Shown here: positions 11,161-22,225 of the stretch, in pieces | How the letters are laid out: each line of letters starts with the position of its first letter | Numbering within the stretch: the first letter of the stretch is position 1 | Assembly: GCA_014529385.2 (NCBI GenBank) | Contig: CM043956.1 | Coordinates: forward strand, 60,151,120-60,211,119 | Source of the DNA: Adiantum capillus-veneris | Taxonomy: Eukaryota > Streptophyta > Polypodiopsida > Polypodiales > Pteridaceae | Reading direction: 5' to 3' | Length of the DNA stretch: 60,000 nt | Translations under genes and position numbers: made by a program | Notes under the pieces: generated by a model | Told to the model about the DNA's origin: nothing | Database searches by the model: none | The model's input: only the letters and a program-made list of their open reading frames with translations

Positions 11161-11867
11161 CGCGCGGGAAAGGACCCTCCGCCCGCCAAGAAGCAAGACT
11201 CCTGGCTCTTGAGACCCAAATTCAATTTCTCATAGAGGAAAACGCAACCCTCAAACAACGGCTACACAAGCTCGAGAGTGTGAAGGAAGCAGAGAGTCAA
11301 ACCAACCAAACTCTACTCGCAAAAGCACGCGAGGTTGAAGCCTGTCTCACCGAGTTTGTCACAGTTGTTCAAAAGAAATTCCACGAGGTAACACATGGCA
11401 TCACGAAGAAGATCGACATTGAAATACAGGCAACCCTTCACGAACGTTCTCTTGGCCTCAAAGTGAGAATCAGAGGACTTCCGTCACCGTGGTGCACCGA
11501 TGAGGACACACTAGAAGATGCGATCACCAAGCTCAATGACATCCTCAACCCAATCACCATTGAGCCCACCACACTCTCGTGGATTAACGATATGAACAAG
11601 CGCATACCACCTGAGTATTGTATCATCACCTTCAAGGGAAAGGAGGCACGGATGAAGCTATTATGCCAATCACGTCTCCTGAAGGGAACCAAGTTTTGGA
11701 TCGCAGAGGAACTGACCACCAATCAACTCAAACTCAACGCAAACGAGCTCAAGAAAGTACACAAAGCTCGCAAACAAGGAAAATGGACGGTCTACCGAGG
11801 TGGTAAAGCGATCATCCAAGAGTTTCAGACTCCCAGATTGGCTTCCCCATCACTTGACCCACCTTAG
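11052..11867 (+). CDS. L1 ORF1p-like RNA-binding protein
   Basis: The open frame is 271 codons. Residues up to about 45 include a proline run encoded by a C homopolymer (11128-11159), so the true start is uncertain; coding similarity begins near 11190. A heptad-like coiled coil follows (LLALETQIQFLIEENATL onward), then an RRM-like start LKVRIRGLP (about 11460) and a C-terminal domain with RLLKGTKFWIAEEL and GKWTVYRGGKAIIQEF. This coiled coil-RRM-CTD order is that of LINE-1 ORF1 proteins, trimeric RNA chaperones that coat retroposon RNA. The homologue at 32184-32744 shares the RRM start and the C-terminus. It is open but has no visible promoter, and may be a dead copy. Confidence 0.65.
11128..11159 (+). 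repeat. Poly-C run, 32 bp
   Basis: A homopolymer within the open frame at 11052-11867; it encodes a proline stretch and is a likely site of length error. Confidence 0.9.
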
Positions 11868-11979
11868 GTTTTCTATTTTCTTTCTGTTTTTTCCTATTGA
11901 AGGTCCCTCAGACCTTAACTGACATGTATCCCATGTTCTCACTCAAAGGAATTGATGTACTATTTCATTTTGGTCCCAT

Positions 11980-11995
11980 AGGTCATATCTGACCT
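11980..11995 (+). promoter_or_regulatory. Conserved 3' stem-loop of the ORF1-only retroposon
   Basis: AGGTCA and TGACCT arms flank a 4-nt loop, 18 bp before the (TC)n tail. The same hairpin is at 32057-32072 in copy B. Many LINEs and their SINE partners carry a 3' stem-loop recognised by reverse transcriptase; that role is inferred here. Confidence 0.5.
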
Positions 11996-12010
11996 CCGCG
12001 GACGATAAAT

Positions 12011-12013
<3 letters not shown>

Positions 12014-12053
<40 letters not shown>
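12014..12053 (+). repeat. (TC)n tail of retroposon copy A, 40 bp
   Basis: A pure TC tract at the point where similarity to copy B ends; read as the 3' tail of the element. Confidence 0.8.
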
Positions 12054-12059
<6 letters not shown>

Positions 12060-12525
12060 GATGAGGAATTGAGGAACGTCCTTTCAACACATTTTTGGGC
12101 TCCTGATTACTAGATGTGAGGGAGAGTGGGCTCAATTGGGCTCGCCATCCAACAAAGGCAAGCATCGACGCGATCATCAATCGTCCAAAATCAATTGCTC
12201 AACCCATCAATCGAAGACAATCGACGAGATGGAGTGCACTTGGACGAGGTATGTTGTTGTCTTCTTCTTCATTATTTGCATGTTGTGCCAAATGGTGGTG
12301 CTTATATTCTCTTGAGCATTCATCTTCCATTGTCAAGTAGGGTCTAGGTTTGTATGCAATGGGGAAATCTTCAAAAAAATGCAAGCAGGGCAATTGAAAA
12401 ACGTCGTTTCAAAGAGGATAATGAAGCCTCATCTAGCCACATACGGGCATTCAGAGAGGATGATCATGGAAACAACAATGATTCTCTAGCTTTGGTAAGC
12501 TCCACATTCAAGGATGTGACCTTTT

Positions 12526-12573
<48 letters not shown>

Positions 12574-13135
12574 CATGATGTGATGCATAGGCTTGCGCTT
12601 ATTACATCAAAGACATAAGAGCTAAGGATGGAGCTCTTGTCCCCAATGGGTAAGGTATGGGATAAGCACGTCAACATCATTTGACATATCCAAGAGAAGC
12701 ATGACATCACAATTGACATTCCTCGTAGGGATGTAAGGAGGCCCAAGAATAGCCAATAGGGACCATTGCCAACCGAGTCGTGGTCCCATAGGCAAGCAAG
12801 TACTCGATTTGAAAGCATTGAAATTGCATATCTATCCAACCTCTTCTTCTAAGCCATGGAGATCTTCGAGCACTGTGGCTATGTTTGCGTGTGAGTGGAT
12901 TCACTATACGATCATTCACGATTAGAGTGCGGAGGCAGTTGCACCATCGAGAATCTAAGGATCTTCATAAAAATTGAAGACCTAGTCGCGCCTATGGCCT
13001 TCAAATTGTGCAACCTAAAATTTGCTTGGAGGCATAATCTGCAACCTCATGAGTAATCATCTCATGAGGACTTCATGAGAAGGCTTGAGAGGCTTTGCTG
13101 CCCTCTGTAGCCCTCAGGTCTAAGTTCCATGGCAA
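12054..13135. other. Intergenic, no recognised gene
   Basis: Short open frames at 12116-12578 and 12707-12919 show no domain. A composite (GT)n(GA)n tract lies at 12527-12573. Confidence 0.4.
12527..12573 (+). repeat. (GT)n(GA)n composite microsatellite
   Basis: A GT run passes directly into a GA run. Confidence 0.95.
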
Positions 13136-13164
13136 GGGAGTGTGTGCGCAAAAGCAGAGGTAAG

Positions 13165-13380
13165 CTCGGTCGTCCGATTTTAAACGAACGTGTCCGAGTT
13201 TACATTTTCTGTCCTAGTTTACTTTTGCCTGTGTGAGTTTACCATATAGGGTTTATTTTGCGCCTTGATGGCAATGAAATGCACGCGCCTGCGTGGTTAG
13301 CTCATCTCACTGCCATGGCCCAGGTTGTGGGTTCAGGTCGTCGGCCGAGCGTTGACCCCACATTTTTGTTGGCCGTCGAT
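13165..13380 (+). repeat. tRNA-derived SINE-like repeat (degenerate)
   Basis: GCGTGGTTAGCTC followed about 40 bp later by GGGTTCAGGTCG resembles a tRNA A-box/B-box pair with one mismatch in box B. It is preceded by repeated AGTTTAC motifs, as are the tRNA-like heads at 16376 and 22226, so the three probably belong to one family. Confidence 0.4.
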
Positions 13381-13602
13381 CGCCCTCGAGATGCACCCGT
13401 GTCCCCTCTGCCCGTCGATCCCATGACGGGGTCTTCATTAAAGACCCAGATTTCTTTAGTCCTGTGGCTTTGCAGCCTTCAAATTTCAGGGTTGGTACTT
13501 ACGTTTTTTGACAAATCTAAGATTTGACAAGAACCCTTTACATTCAATGATTTACTTCCCCTTGGAACAAGCACCCCTCTCTCACGGGGCCGCAGAGAAG
13601 AA

Positions 13603-13636
13603 GGGGGGGGGGGGGGGGGGGGGGGGGGGCGGGGGG
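13603..13636 (+). repeat. Poly-G run, 34 bp with one C
   Basis: A G homopolymer interrupted once by C at 13630. Confidence 0.9.
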
Positions 13637-13935
13637 CAAAAAAGCCAAAGCCATTCAATTAGTAGAGGGGGAGGGGGGTAACTCTCATAACACTTAAACA
13701 AAACACCCCCCCCCCCCTTTGTGGATGTCCCCCTTACTTCTTTTAGTAACACAGGAGTAGGCTAAATGTTTTTATCATCTTGTTAAATACATATTTTTTG
13801 CAAAAAAGAGTAGCATATTGTGTTAATTTAAGATAGAGAATACATTCGAATATGGGGGGAGTAAAGTAGAACACCCTTGTTGTAGGTGGAGTGTTTGTAA
13901 GGACTAAATTTCTTTTTTTCTTTTTCCTCTTGAGT

Positions 13936-14118
13936 CCTTTTTTTTTTTTAAAGTGCTGGCGAACACTAGCTTTCAACCACTCACGTTGATTTGACATCAA
14001 GCTGTGCCGCGCGGACCATCTCTTAAGAGCCTACGTCTCCGTGCGCCCAAGGGGTATTGAACCCACCCCCTTAGGGTACAAGTCCAATACACTAACCACT
14101 TGGGACAGCCCACTTTGA
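13936..14118 (-). mobile_element. tRNA-derived SINE-like element
   Basis: On the minus strand, CCCAAGTGGTTAGTG (A-box region) is followed about 45 bp later by GGGTTCAATACC (near box B). The unit ends in an A-rich tract that appears as T on the plus strand at about 13937-13948. A head of tRNA size plus a short body and A tail is SINE architecture. The head shares AGTGGTTAGTG.ATTGG with 16380-16400. No clear target duplication was found. It is not a functional tRNA because the acceptor arms do not pair. Confidence 0.5.
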
Positions 14119-14223
14119 CTAGGGACGATTTGGAGGCAAATTTATTTAAATATAGCTTTCATTAAATATAACCTCACGATAATGGAACCTAGTAGACATG
14201 ATAGATGTCTTCTCTCTTTCCTT

Positions 14224-14262
<39 letters not shown>

Positions 14263-14579
14263 GTTACCTACGTCTCTCACCTCTCTCAGGGTTTGAGAAA
14301 AAACGGGTTCGCTTTAGCCTAGAATTTTCTGAGTTTGGGGAAAATTCTTTTCAAAATTTTGTGAGAAGGAAATAAAACCTATTCAAAATTTACCAATTTT
14401 AGTCATACTTTTAAAGTTTATATAGAAGATACCCTTCCAAAAATAGCAAGTTCCTTCTTACTTGGTGGTGAAAAGGATGTAGTTCCTTGTCCCTAAGATT
14501 GTTTTCCCCAACCCTAACCTCCCTTTCATCATGCCTCAGCACTAAAGGGCACGGGAAATTTAATAAAGCCCAAGCGGTG
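14119..14579. other. Intergenic with (CT)n tract
   Basis: (CT)n occupies 14225-14259. The sequence right after it, CAAAGTTACCTACGTCTC, resembles CAAAATCACCTATGTCTC after the CT tract at 21649-21693, so a dispersed repeat may carry the tract. No gene. Confidence 0.4.
14225..14259 (+). repeat. (CT)n microsatellite, 35 bp
   Basis: A pure CT tract. Confidence 0.95.
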
Positions 14580-14584
14580 GAATC

Positions 14585-16214
14585 TGTCATAAAATCTAAT
14601 ATCTAACCAACCCAAATGATTTTCTCATATTAAATTGATCACTTAATGTGGGAGAATAAACGGGAACAAGTGTTAAGATATAGATATGTGCTTATAGATC
14701 TATCTCAACACGGGGCCAATGGTAAAGGGGCCCAAAAGGGAGATGGTCTATCAAAGAGCAAGGCTAACCAATGGAGCATAAGACCTTAGGGTTAGCTTCA
14801 TTGCAGACCTCCAATAAATGTGTGTAAAAGTCCTTTGACCTTAGGTAAACTAGGGCTGAGCTTGAGGTGGGAACCCGGCCCAAGCTCGAGGTGCTTGTCC
14901 TGCTTGAGGTGCTTGTCGTGCTTGAGGTGTTTGTCATGCTTGAGGTGCTTGATTAAGATGCTTGAGGTGCTTGACTGGCTCCATGCTTGAGGTGCTTGAC
15001 TTGCTGCATGATTAAGGTACTTGAGGTGCCTTGAGAAGCTTACCTGAGATGCTTGTGGGAACACCCCCTAGTTCAAGTGCTTTGTTATGCTTGGTGAGTA
15101 AGGTGCTTGATCACCTAAAGTCAAAAGCATTCCTACAAGAGGGGGGGCGAGCCCTTTTCCTAGGGGCTAGAGAGAGAACACCCACTCACACACACAAGGG
15201 AAGCCCCAACTTGAAGAGGCAACAAGGACACATGTCAGGCCCCTACCCATGTTACCTTCATGTGTTGCTTGAAGCCTATTGGCTAAGCTTCAAAGGGGTC
15301 CAGTGATAAATTACATGAATTATCTAATTGTTTTAGCATTTCTCTAGCCCTCTCTCTCAAAAAGGAAAGGGGGACACTTGTCTCAAGGCTACCCCTATTG
15401 CTTGTAATGCCTCCTGCTCATGATTGGCTAGGCCTGGGAGGGTCCAATGAGCTTCAAGCATGAGCTACAAGGGGGGGTCGACCCAAGCTAGCTAGAGGCT
15501 TGCTTGAGGGGTATACTCACCCACACACACTCACAATCACTGGCATTGTGTGCTATGCAAAGTGCAAGAGCTCCCTCTCCAAGCAAGTAGAGGTTGAGAG
15601 CCTACACCAACACTCTTGGCTATGGAGTGCAAATCCAACCAAGAGCCATGCTTCAATGCTTGAGCTTGTCATATCCTTCTTCTTCATTACTATGCTATTA
15701 TGTATGCTAGCAACAAGAGTATGATAAGTGAGGAACTAGTTCTTTCTCCTATGAAATGTTTCTTCTTCCTCTTCCCTACCCTCATTCCCTGCTAGCTCTC
15801 TCCACCTTCGAAGGTGTTTGAGGTGTTGGGACTGAGGCTTGGGACAATTAAAGCTTTCTTCAAGTTCATGTTATGCTATGATTGTGATGCATGAAGCTTT
15901 CCATCTTCATTGCATCACCTAGGTCACAAGGAACACAAAGAATGTATTGTAACAAGTCTCTCTTAATGGGAGAAATCATAATACAAATGCCTATTGGAGG
16001 GGGGACCGGCTCCACATAAATCCGGTCCTCAACTGTTGTCATGTTCTCTAAATTCTTTCTCTTGCAAAAGTATTGTTCATGCCAAGTTAACTAATTGCTA
16101 TGATTATGTTGCTATCTTCAATTATGTCTACCCGCTATGCTCACAAAGTTATTTCTCGAAAGTATTCCCATTAATTTCCGCTATTCTCAAGTTGAATAGG
16201 CTAATTCCATTACA
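14585..16214 (+). mobile_element. Solo LTR of the gypsy chromovirus family
   Basis: 1630 bp nearly collinear with the LTR at 5256-6937 over its whole length, starting TGTCAT and ending TTACA. The 5-bp sequence GAATC lies immediately before (14580-14584) and after (16215-16219). A single LTR with intact target duplication is the product of recombination between two LTRs that removes the internal region. It contains the same GAGGTGCTTG minisatellite but an unexpanded CA site. Confidence 0.95.
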
Positions 16215-16375
16215 GAATCTACGGCAACGAAACTAGGACACGGAGATCGGGATGCGCTCAACCGTAAGATGGCCATAGTAAACTGGGACATGAAAAAGTA
16301 AACTTGGACAAGCAGGGAGCCTGTCCATGTTTATTTATGATTTCATGGTTTGCCCACATGTCAACGAAAGCGTCG

Positions 16376-16440
16376 CGGGCGTAGTGGTTAGTGCATTGGG
16401 CTCTCAGGTGGTGGCGAGGGTTCGAGTCCGGGTGTCTACG
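16376..16440 (+). repeat. tRNA-like SINE head
   Basis: GTAGTGGTTAGTGC resembles the D-arm/A-box region and GGTTCGAGTCC (16419-16429) is a perfect Pol III box B, about 38 bp downstream. The acceptor stems do not pair, so this is a SINE head and not a tRNA gene. The gypsy-like LTR starts 56 bp further on, so the LTR element may have inserted into a SINE. Confidence 0.5.
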
Positions 16441-16495
16441 AACGACGGACGCTTATTTTTTTCCACCTTCCATTCGCCTCGAGAATCCCATTTTC

Positions 16496-16648
16496 TGTCA
16501 GGACAACGACAAGGCTGGACTAGACAAGGGCAAGGCCGGGCTAAGCAGTGTGGAAAGGGAGTCCAACTAGGGCAAAGGGCTAGGAGCCATGCTATATAGT
16601 GGGTGGTTGGGAGGTGGACTCCTAGGTTCTAGTTCCCCTTGTCTAACA
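16496..16648 (+). repeat. 5' LTR, LARD-like copy A
   Basis: Starts TGTCAGGACAACG and ends CTAACA. TATATA at 16593-16598 is a plausible Pol II TATA box. Confidence 0.85.
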
Positions 16649-16649
16649 T

Positions 16650-16662
16650 TGGTATCAAGAGC
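16650..16662 (+). other. Primer binding site (tRNA-Met type)
   Basis: TGGTATCAAGAGC directly after the LTR equals the common plant iMet site TGGTATCAGAGC with one extra A. Confidence 0.75.
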
Positions 16663-19600
16663 AAGGTTTCTAATTTTGGGAAGGCACAACCGTGGTGTTG
16701 GAGAGCCACATAACTTCTTGCATGCTTTTGCATGCCGCGGTCACTGAGGCCGTGGAGCTCACCCCCTGTGAGGAGGACAACAGAGCGGATGGCGTGGGCA
16801 ACACCGCTTGCGAGGGGATGTGGTCGACAAGCGACCTGCACCGAATCGCAAGCTCTCGGGCTTGACGGCATCGCGCGGGTGCATTGAGTGTTTCCCGTGC
16901 CTGACAGAGAGGCTCTCGACCACCATCGAAGGCGGGGTGAGCAAAGGCTCCCCCCTCGCGCTGTCTGCTTAGGCCGCCATAGCCGGTGAGCAGTTCTTTT
17001 TTCACACCCAGTGGGTGCCCAACCCATTGGGGGTTAGTGGCCACAAGTTTTTTTTTCACCAACTAAGGGACGGTACCCACAGTGGGGTACCCCCCCCCCC
17101 CCCCCCCCCCTTCCCTCATGTGAAGCTTCGGGCGAAGCTAGGAAATCCAACAGAGCCAAGCAAGGGCAACCGGGAAAAATAAAGGCAATGTGCTATTTTC
17201 TGCTGCGTATCCTGCATATTCTTGTTTCGTACCTTCATTTAAGTCATCGGCAAGTTATCCAAAATACACACACCAAGTGTAGTACGGGTGCTCAAGGCAA
17301 ACACACCTACACTATTGAATTGTTTTCTTGAAAGCTGGAGCAAGATTACATCCTCAGCGGAAATTGGAGCACGAACGAAATTAGTAAGGCTAATTATCGG
17401 TATCAACGGGATTCTTTATCGATTTTTACCGGTTGCGGTGCATCCTACATCTACGAGATTATTCTTCGACTCCAGGTATTTTTCTTTCCAACCGCCGGTG
17501 GAGTTAGCACGACTAATCACCGTCCTCTGCTACGAGTTTCTATGTTCGACATGGCTATGAGCCTTTCTGCAATCCAAGGTATTGTTTTCTCTTTTGTTCG
17601 CACAACACGTCTTTGCCATGAATGCAGAAATTGATGATAAACACAGGTTTGACTTCGAATACTTGGAGTCTGCTTCACTTGTCGATGCTAAGGGGTCGGA
17701 TACTCTCATGGAGGGTACCCACGTGGCAACCAAGACGGATGATGCATACCCAGGCAATCTTTCTTTCTCTTCGCGAGTATGTACACCTCCTCCTCAGAGC
17801 GTGTTTGATATTCTAGAGGATGATAGTGACTTGCTGGATGCTAGGGAGTTTGTCACTCGACAAGACTGGCAAACTTTTGATGCCCGATTTGCGACTATCA
17901 CAATCCGACTTTCGACGTGCAAAAAGTCAAAAATTATGCTTTATTTGCTTAAGAACGCATAAAAAAAAGCAGTGTCCACATGTCCGACAACGTAAGCATG
18001 TTGCATTAGTTTGTGATTCGACTTAAACTCCAGTTTTGGTGTCGGGCACAGTAGTTATATGTCCTCATACGTGAATGTGGCTTTTCAGAGTATTGTCCGT
18101 TTTTTTGAATTGGATAGAGTTATGCCCCAATTTCTTTTCTGATATCATAATTTTTGGTACGACCAGTCCATACTCTCGGCTTATACGCTTAGTCAAAAAC
18201 ATTATGAGGTGCATGCAGGATCAATGACTTAGGGTGTATATGATACACGTGTCACCCAATTTTACATTCCGCATTTATTTTGGACATATGCAAGGCACTT
18301 CCGGTATTAACTTTTACATTTATGATGGTCACGGTAGCCACGGGCTTCCACTTTTCTATGCAAGGCATGCTAACCGGGTGGTATAAAGTATGCTTCCGTC
18401 CTTACACAGTCATCACAAACCACCACTACAAGGAACCTAAATCTAAGACTTAATTCACCGGCGAAGTGCCATATTTAAGTCATTTTTGTACAGTCACGAT
18501 CTCCTACACGGTAGGTGAGGCCACATGTGGCTTGTGTTTTCTGTTACCTCTCTCGATGAGAGCGTTCTACAGTCAGATTGTTGCATGCTTATAGGATAAG
18601 CTGCACGCTACACATAAGATGCACACGAGCATGGGCGTGGTATATACAAGGTAGTAACTAAAGGAAAGTTCATCAGCCCAGTATTCTCTCTCTCGCTCTC
18701 TTTCTTATCTCTCACGAAGAATAATGCAACTTTTTAAGAATCTTTTGCTACATGTTTTTTTGGGGGTCAGCATGAGCCAAGGTGCTCTAACTCTCAGCTA
18801 GAAATTGAGCACGACGCCCTCTACATTAGTCTTCATCATTTCGTCGATTGAACACTAATTGCCATATAAGGGCTATGAACCACACACGCTAACTAAGCGT
18901 CATTGTCAGATCTCGAGTATGACCCAACTATTGGCATTCCTTGGGTGATTGTTCTTGAGATCGAACATATCTATCCAGTGGAGTACACATCGGTGTTAAT
19001 GAACAAGCAAGAGTCTTGTCATTACGGATGTTTAGGGTGTCATTTTTGCACGACATGTTTTCAGTCCGACACTCGAGTTGAGTTTTATAAACTCACATCA
19101 GCTGATCTCTACCACGGATTTTAGATACAACAAAACCGTTGCGACAGCATGGCTGTCCATAAGAGCTAGGCCTTTCACTGGTATGGATCTCCTGCTCTCT
19201 CTATAGCACTACGAGTGTCTATGGACGCATAGTTTTGGGGTAAGACCCCGCGGGTGCTTACTGAACCACCCCATAGGCATTGAGGATCACAGTTTGATCT
19301 ATCCCAGTGGTACTTTCAAGGAAAGAGGTCCGCAATCTACCAGGGGGTAGTGGACAAATTCAACTTTTCAAGTTGATTCCAATCATTTTTATACACGGTC
19401 GACTAGGTTGGTTACCGTTACCTGCTAGTTGAGCAGATTCTATAAAGGGTCTTACCAAGGGGTTTGACTATGTAGATTATAACCAACGGGTTTGGATTGC
19501 AAAGGCAACACCCAGGGTTACCAGTTTAAATTTCTTTAGCTCACTAATTTCTCTTTTAGTGTTTCACAGGTCACATAAATTTTGGTCATGTATCTTTCCA

Positions 19601-21416
19601 GGTGGAAAGCTGCACTGGCCATTCCGATAAGTATCAGGTATTATTTACCCCAGTGTAAGTATATGTTTTTGGGTTTCTTTTTTCCAATTATGTTTGATTA
19701 AGTTCTGTACAAGGGATGTTTGAGCTAGAAGGGTTTCATCCAGCTGGCTCTTTAGCCGCATGACACGGTCATGTAAGAGCACAATATTTTGAGAAAATAG
19801 TGTTATTTTCTCTCTTTCCTATTCCTCAAGATGTCGTGATGGGTTTGATTCTTGTTAAAATAGTTACAGACCTCCAAGGAATGGTTCTGTTTGGCACATG
19901 TTGACACATGGGATACAACATGGTCTAGGAACTCGAGGAGTTCAATTTAGCCAATGTGGAGCAATGATAATGAGGGTCCCTCTCACTCTTGTCGCAGAGT
20001 GTTTTGCAGTTACCTCCACACACAAGTACATCTTGTACTTGATGGATGTCGCGGCCATCCTTATTTGAGACATATTCCACATGTGGAGAATATGAGTCTC
20101 TGGGACTGACACTGGCGCCAACTTTCTAATGATGTGTTGCAATGAGGTCCCTACGTGCTGGTCGCATCCGTTTATTAGACCATTTGAAGCACACCGTATC
20201 AGGAACAATTTCAGTGGCAAAAAATTGCCAGGTACTCAGTACAGACTTGCTGCGATGACAAGTGTTGTGAACCCATCTTAAGGGAGGGTCGTTTCTACAT
20301 ACAGCCAAGTATGCTAAGTTTCTAAAATGTCTCATGGTTGGTACCTAGGTGTGACTGAGCTTTCACATTCTGTTATGGTCCAACTCTTCTTGAAAGGTTT
20401 TCACGTACCTACCATGGAAAGTCTTGTCATGGAATTGCAAGTTTGGGTAAATTTGTGTTAAATGCATGCACACTAGGTGTTATGGGCCCTAGTGTTTAAC
20501 ACTGATTTATTTGGAGCGGCATGCCAATTCATGGAGTTTATTCTCTCTGCACCTTTTTGCCCTGCATGTGCAATCTCTAATGCAGATTTATGATGAGTTC
20601 ACCCTGTCATACAAGGTAATGGCACAGTATGGGTATTTATGGTTACTTGGTCTAAACTCTAAGAGTTTACTCCACTCCAACCGCTTTAAAACTCGTTTGT
20701 TGCCTCCACTCCATATCGAGTATATGGTTGGATGCTCACGGGTTGAGTCATAGTTTCTAATCAATCGTGAAAGATTGTCTGTAAGTGGTTGGGAGACATC
20801 ACCTCACTCTTACTGCTGCTATTCATAGAGCGTTGGATAGGTAGCTTATAAGTATTTTTTCTAATGCTAAAGGATCTGCTAAGAGCATACATTAGCACAA
20901 ATCATTTCTGAATGGGCGATTCTCTTCCTATTCTAGAATTTGCTTAGATTTTCACTTTGAACACCTATTTGCAATAGTTTCATAAGTCAAGGACTTAGTA
21001 GGTGTACTGCCCAAGTATGTTGGCATGTAACCTACATTACGGGTGAACATGTAGTTCTCTATTCTCTTCCATAGGAGCTATGAGCTTTTTAAGATACTCA
21101 CGCGAGTTGGAAATCTAGCTTACAACTTCACGGACAGTTGCGCCTAGGTTTTCTTGCATTATTCCAATACCTTCAAAAGATTTGAAACCTGGTTATGCCT
21201 TTGAACAACTCTTAGTTGTAGTTACTCCTTTACAGTACTCAAGTGAGTCATACATGGAGTTACTAATTAAGACCCAAGTGCTTGCAAAAGGACGACAATG
21301 TTGAAAATCCAGAGATTGCTCTTGGTTTCATTGAACCTCCTCACTACATTAAGCAAACATTAGTGTTCTTACGACGGTACTACCACTTTTGTTTTCGAGG
21401 ACGAAAACTCTTCTTT
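16663..21416 (+). other. Pol-less interior of LARD-like copy A
   Basis: About 4.75 kb with only short frames. The reverse complement of 56401-60000 is similar to its 3' part in several places; for example 18950-19110 matches 58725-58915 and 19960-20090 matches 57780-57960. A poly-C run (17090-17110) is included. No enzyme domain is visible on either strand, although very old decay could hide one. Confidence 0.6.
17582..18026 (+). pseudogene. Possible gag remnant with CCHC-like motif
   Basis: Two overlapping frames (17582-17962 and 17820-18026) read acidic coding-like sequence, then LCFICLRTHKKKQC at 17934-17975, a C-X2-C-X3-H-X4-C pattern one residue shorter than the retroviral nucleocapsid knuckle. 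Its place, about 1.3 kb after the 5' LTR, fits gag. A frameshift separates the acidic part from the knuckle. The evidence is weak and no other gag domain is recognisable. Confidence 0.35.
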
Positions 21417-21429
21417 AAGGGGGGAGTAA
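21417..21429 (+). other. Polypurine tract
   Basis: AAGGGGGGAGTAA immediately before the LTR TG, preceded by CGAGGACGAAAAC, a combination common at the 3' end of plant gypsy elements. Confidence 0.8.
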
Positions 21430-21582
21430 TGTCAGGACAACGACAAGGCCAGATTAAACAAGGGCAAAGCCGAGCTATGCAGTGTGGAAAGGGAGTCCAA
21501 CTAAGGCAAAGGGCTAGGAGCCATGCTATATAGTGAGTGGTTGGGAGGTGGACTCCTAGGTTCTAGTTCCTCTTGTGTAACA
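21430..21582 (+). repeat. 3' LTR, LARD-like copy A
   Basis: 153 bp, TGTCAGGACAACG to TGTAACA, the same length as the 5' LTR. Confidence 0.85.
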
Positions 21583-21647
21583 CTTTCGACCCCCACCGCG
21601 GATCCCATCTCTTCCCATCCGTGCCCTTTAGTGTTGAGGCTCATAAT

Positions 21648-21696
<49 letters not shown>

Positions 21697-22030
21697 ATCA
21701 CCTATGTCTCTTACCTCTATCCCCCCACCCTTCCCTCCAGTATATTTCTTTGACGGGCATGGTTGCCCGATAAAAATCTGATTTTTTTCAAAAACCCCTA
21801 ATTTTTTTTAATACGATTTTAGTGTATTTTTTGACGTGTAGCAAAAGATTTTACCTTGCATTTGACGGCTAAAAGCAACAAATCGTTCATGCCGGCCGTC
21901 AAAAAGCAACCCCCCCTTAGAGCAACTACACCAAGTTTGAAGTTTTTTTTACCACTGACTACTTGGAGTGAATCGCATGATTCACTCCATTGGAAAAGCA
22001 GGGAGCATCTGGATGCACTGGTGCATAATC
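21583..22030. other. Intergenic with (CT)n tract
   Basis: (CT)n at 21649-21693. No gene is supported. Confidence 0.5.
21649..21693 (+). repeat. (CT)n microsatellite, 45 bp
   Basis: A pure CT tract. Confidence 0.95.
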
Positions 22031-22225
22031 CACCCTCAGCTTTAAGTGCCACAGGGTCCCAACCATGGGATCAATGGCTCTTGTGCAAAATCAAGGGCGC
22101 TCGCAGATCTCAGCCGTTAATGCGTAAAAACTAAACTCGAGATCCCGAGTTTACTTTTTATGTGGAAATCTATTGTTTTAAGTTTAAGTTTATGGAAAAA
22201 CACATCTATTTCAAGAAAGCGCACG

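Larger units (their letters stand above)
11052..12053 (+). mobile_element. ORF1-only non-LTR retroposon, copy A
   Basis: An L1-ORF1-like coding region (to 11867) is followed by a 3' segment of about 145 bp with the stem-loop AGGTCATATCTGACCT (11980-11995) and a terminal (TC)n tail. Copy B (about 31969-32580, minus strand) has the same coding C-terminus, the same 3' segment including GGTCCCATAGGTCATAT, and an equivalent CT tail. No reverse transcriptase lies between ORF1 and the tail in either copy, so the unit resembles half-L1 (HAL1-type) elements mobilised in trans. The 5' boundary is unknown and no target duplication was found. Confidence 0.6.
16496..21582 (+). mobile_element. LARD-like LTR retrotransposon, copy A
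   Basis: Two 153-bp LTRs (16496-16648 and 21430-21582) in direct orientation enclose about 4.8 kb. A tRNA-Met-type primer binding site follows the first and a polypurine tract precedes the second. The flanking 5-mers TTTTC and CTTTC match at four of five positions, consistent with an aged target duplication. The LTRs differ at 11 of 153 positions by my count, nine of them transitions. The interior has no recognisable RT, RNase H, integrase or protease. A second family member, with homologous interior, occupies 56173-60000 on the minus strand. This fits a large non-autonomous LTR derivative. Confidence 0.8.

Noticed and set aside
16376-16440. A genuine tRNA gene
   Set aside because: Box B is good but acceptor and anticodon arms do not pair, and similar heads occur elsewhere as repeats.
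16629-17062. Minus-strand frames of about 130 codons at the 5' end of LARD-like copy A
   Set aside because: Two overlapping minus frames in a GC-rich stretch without domain similarity; antisense to the element.
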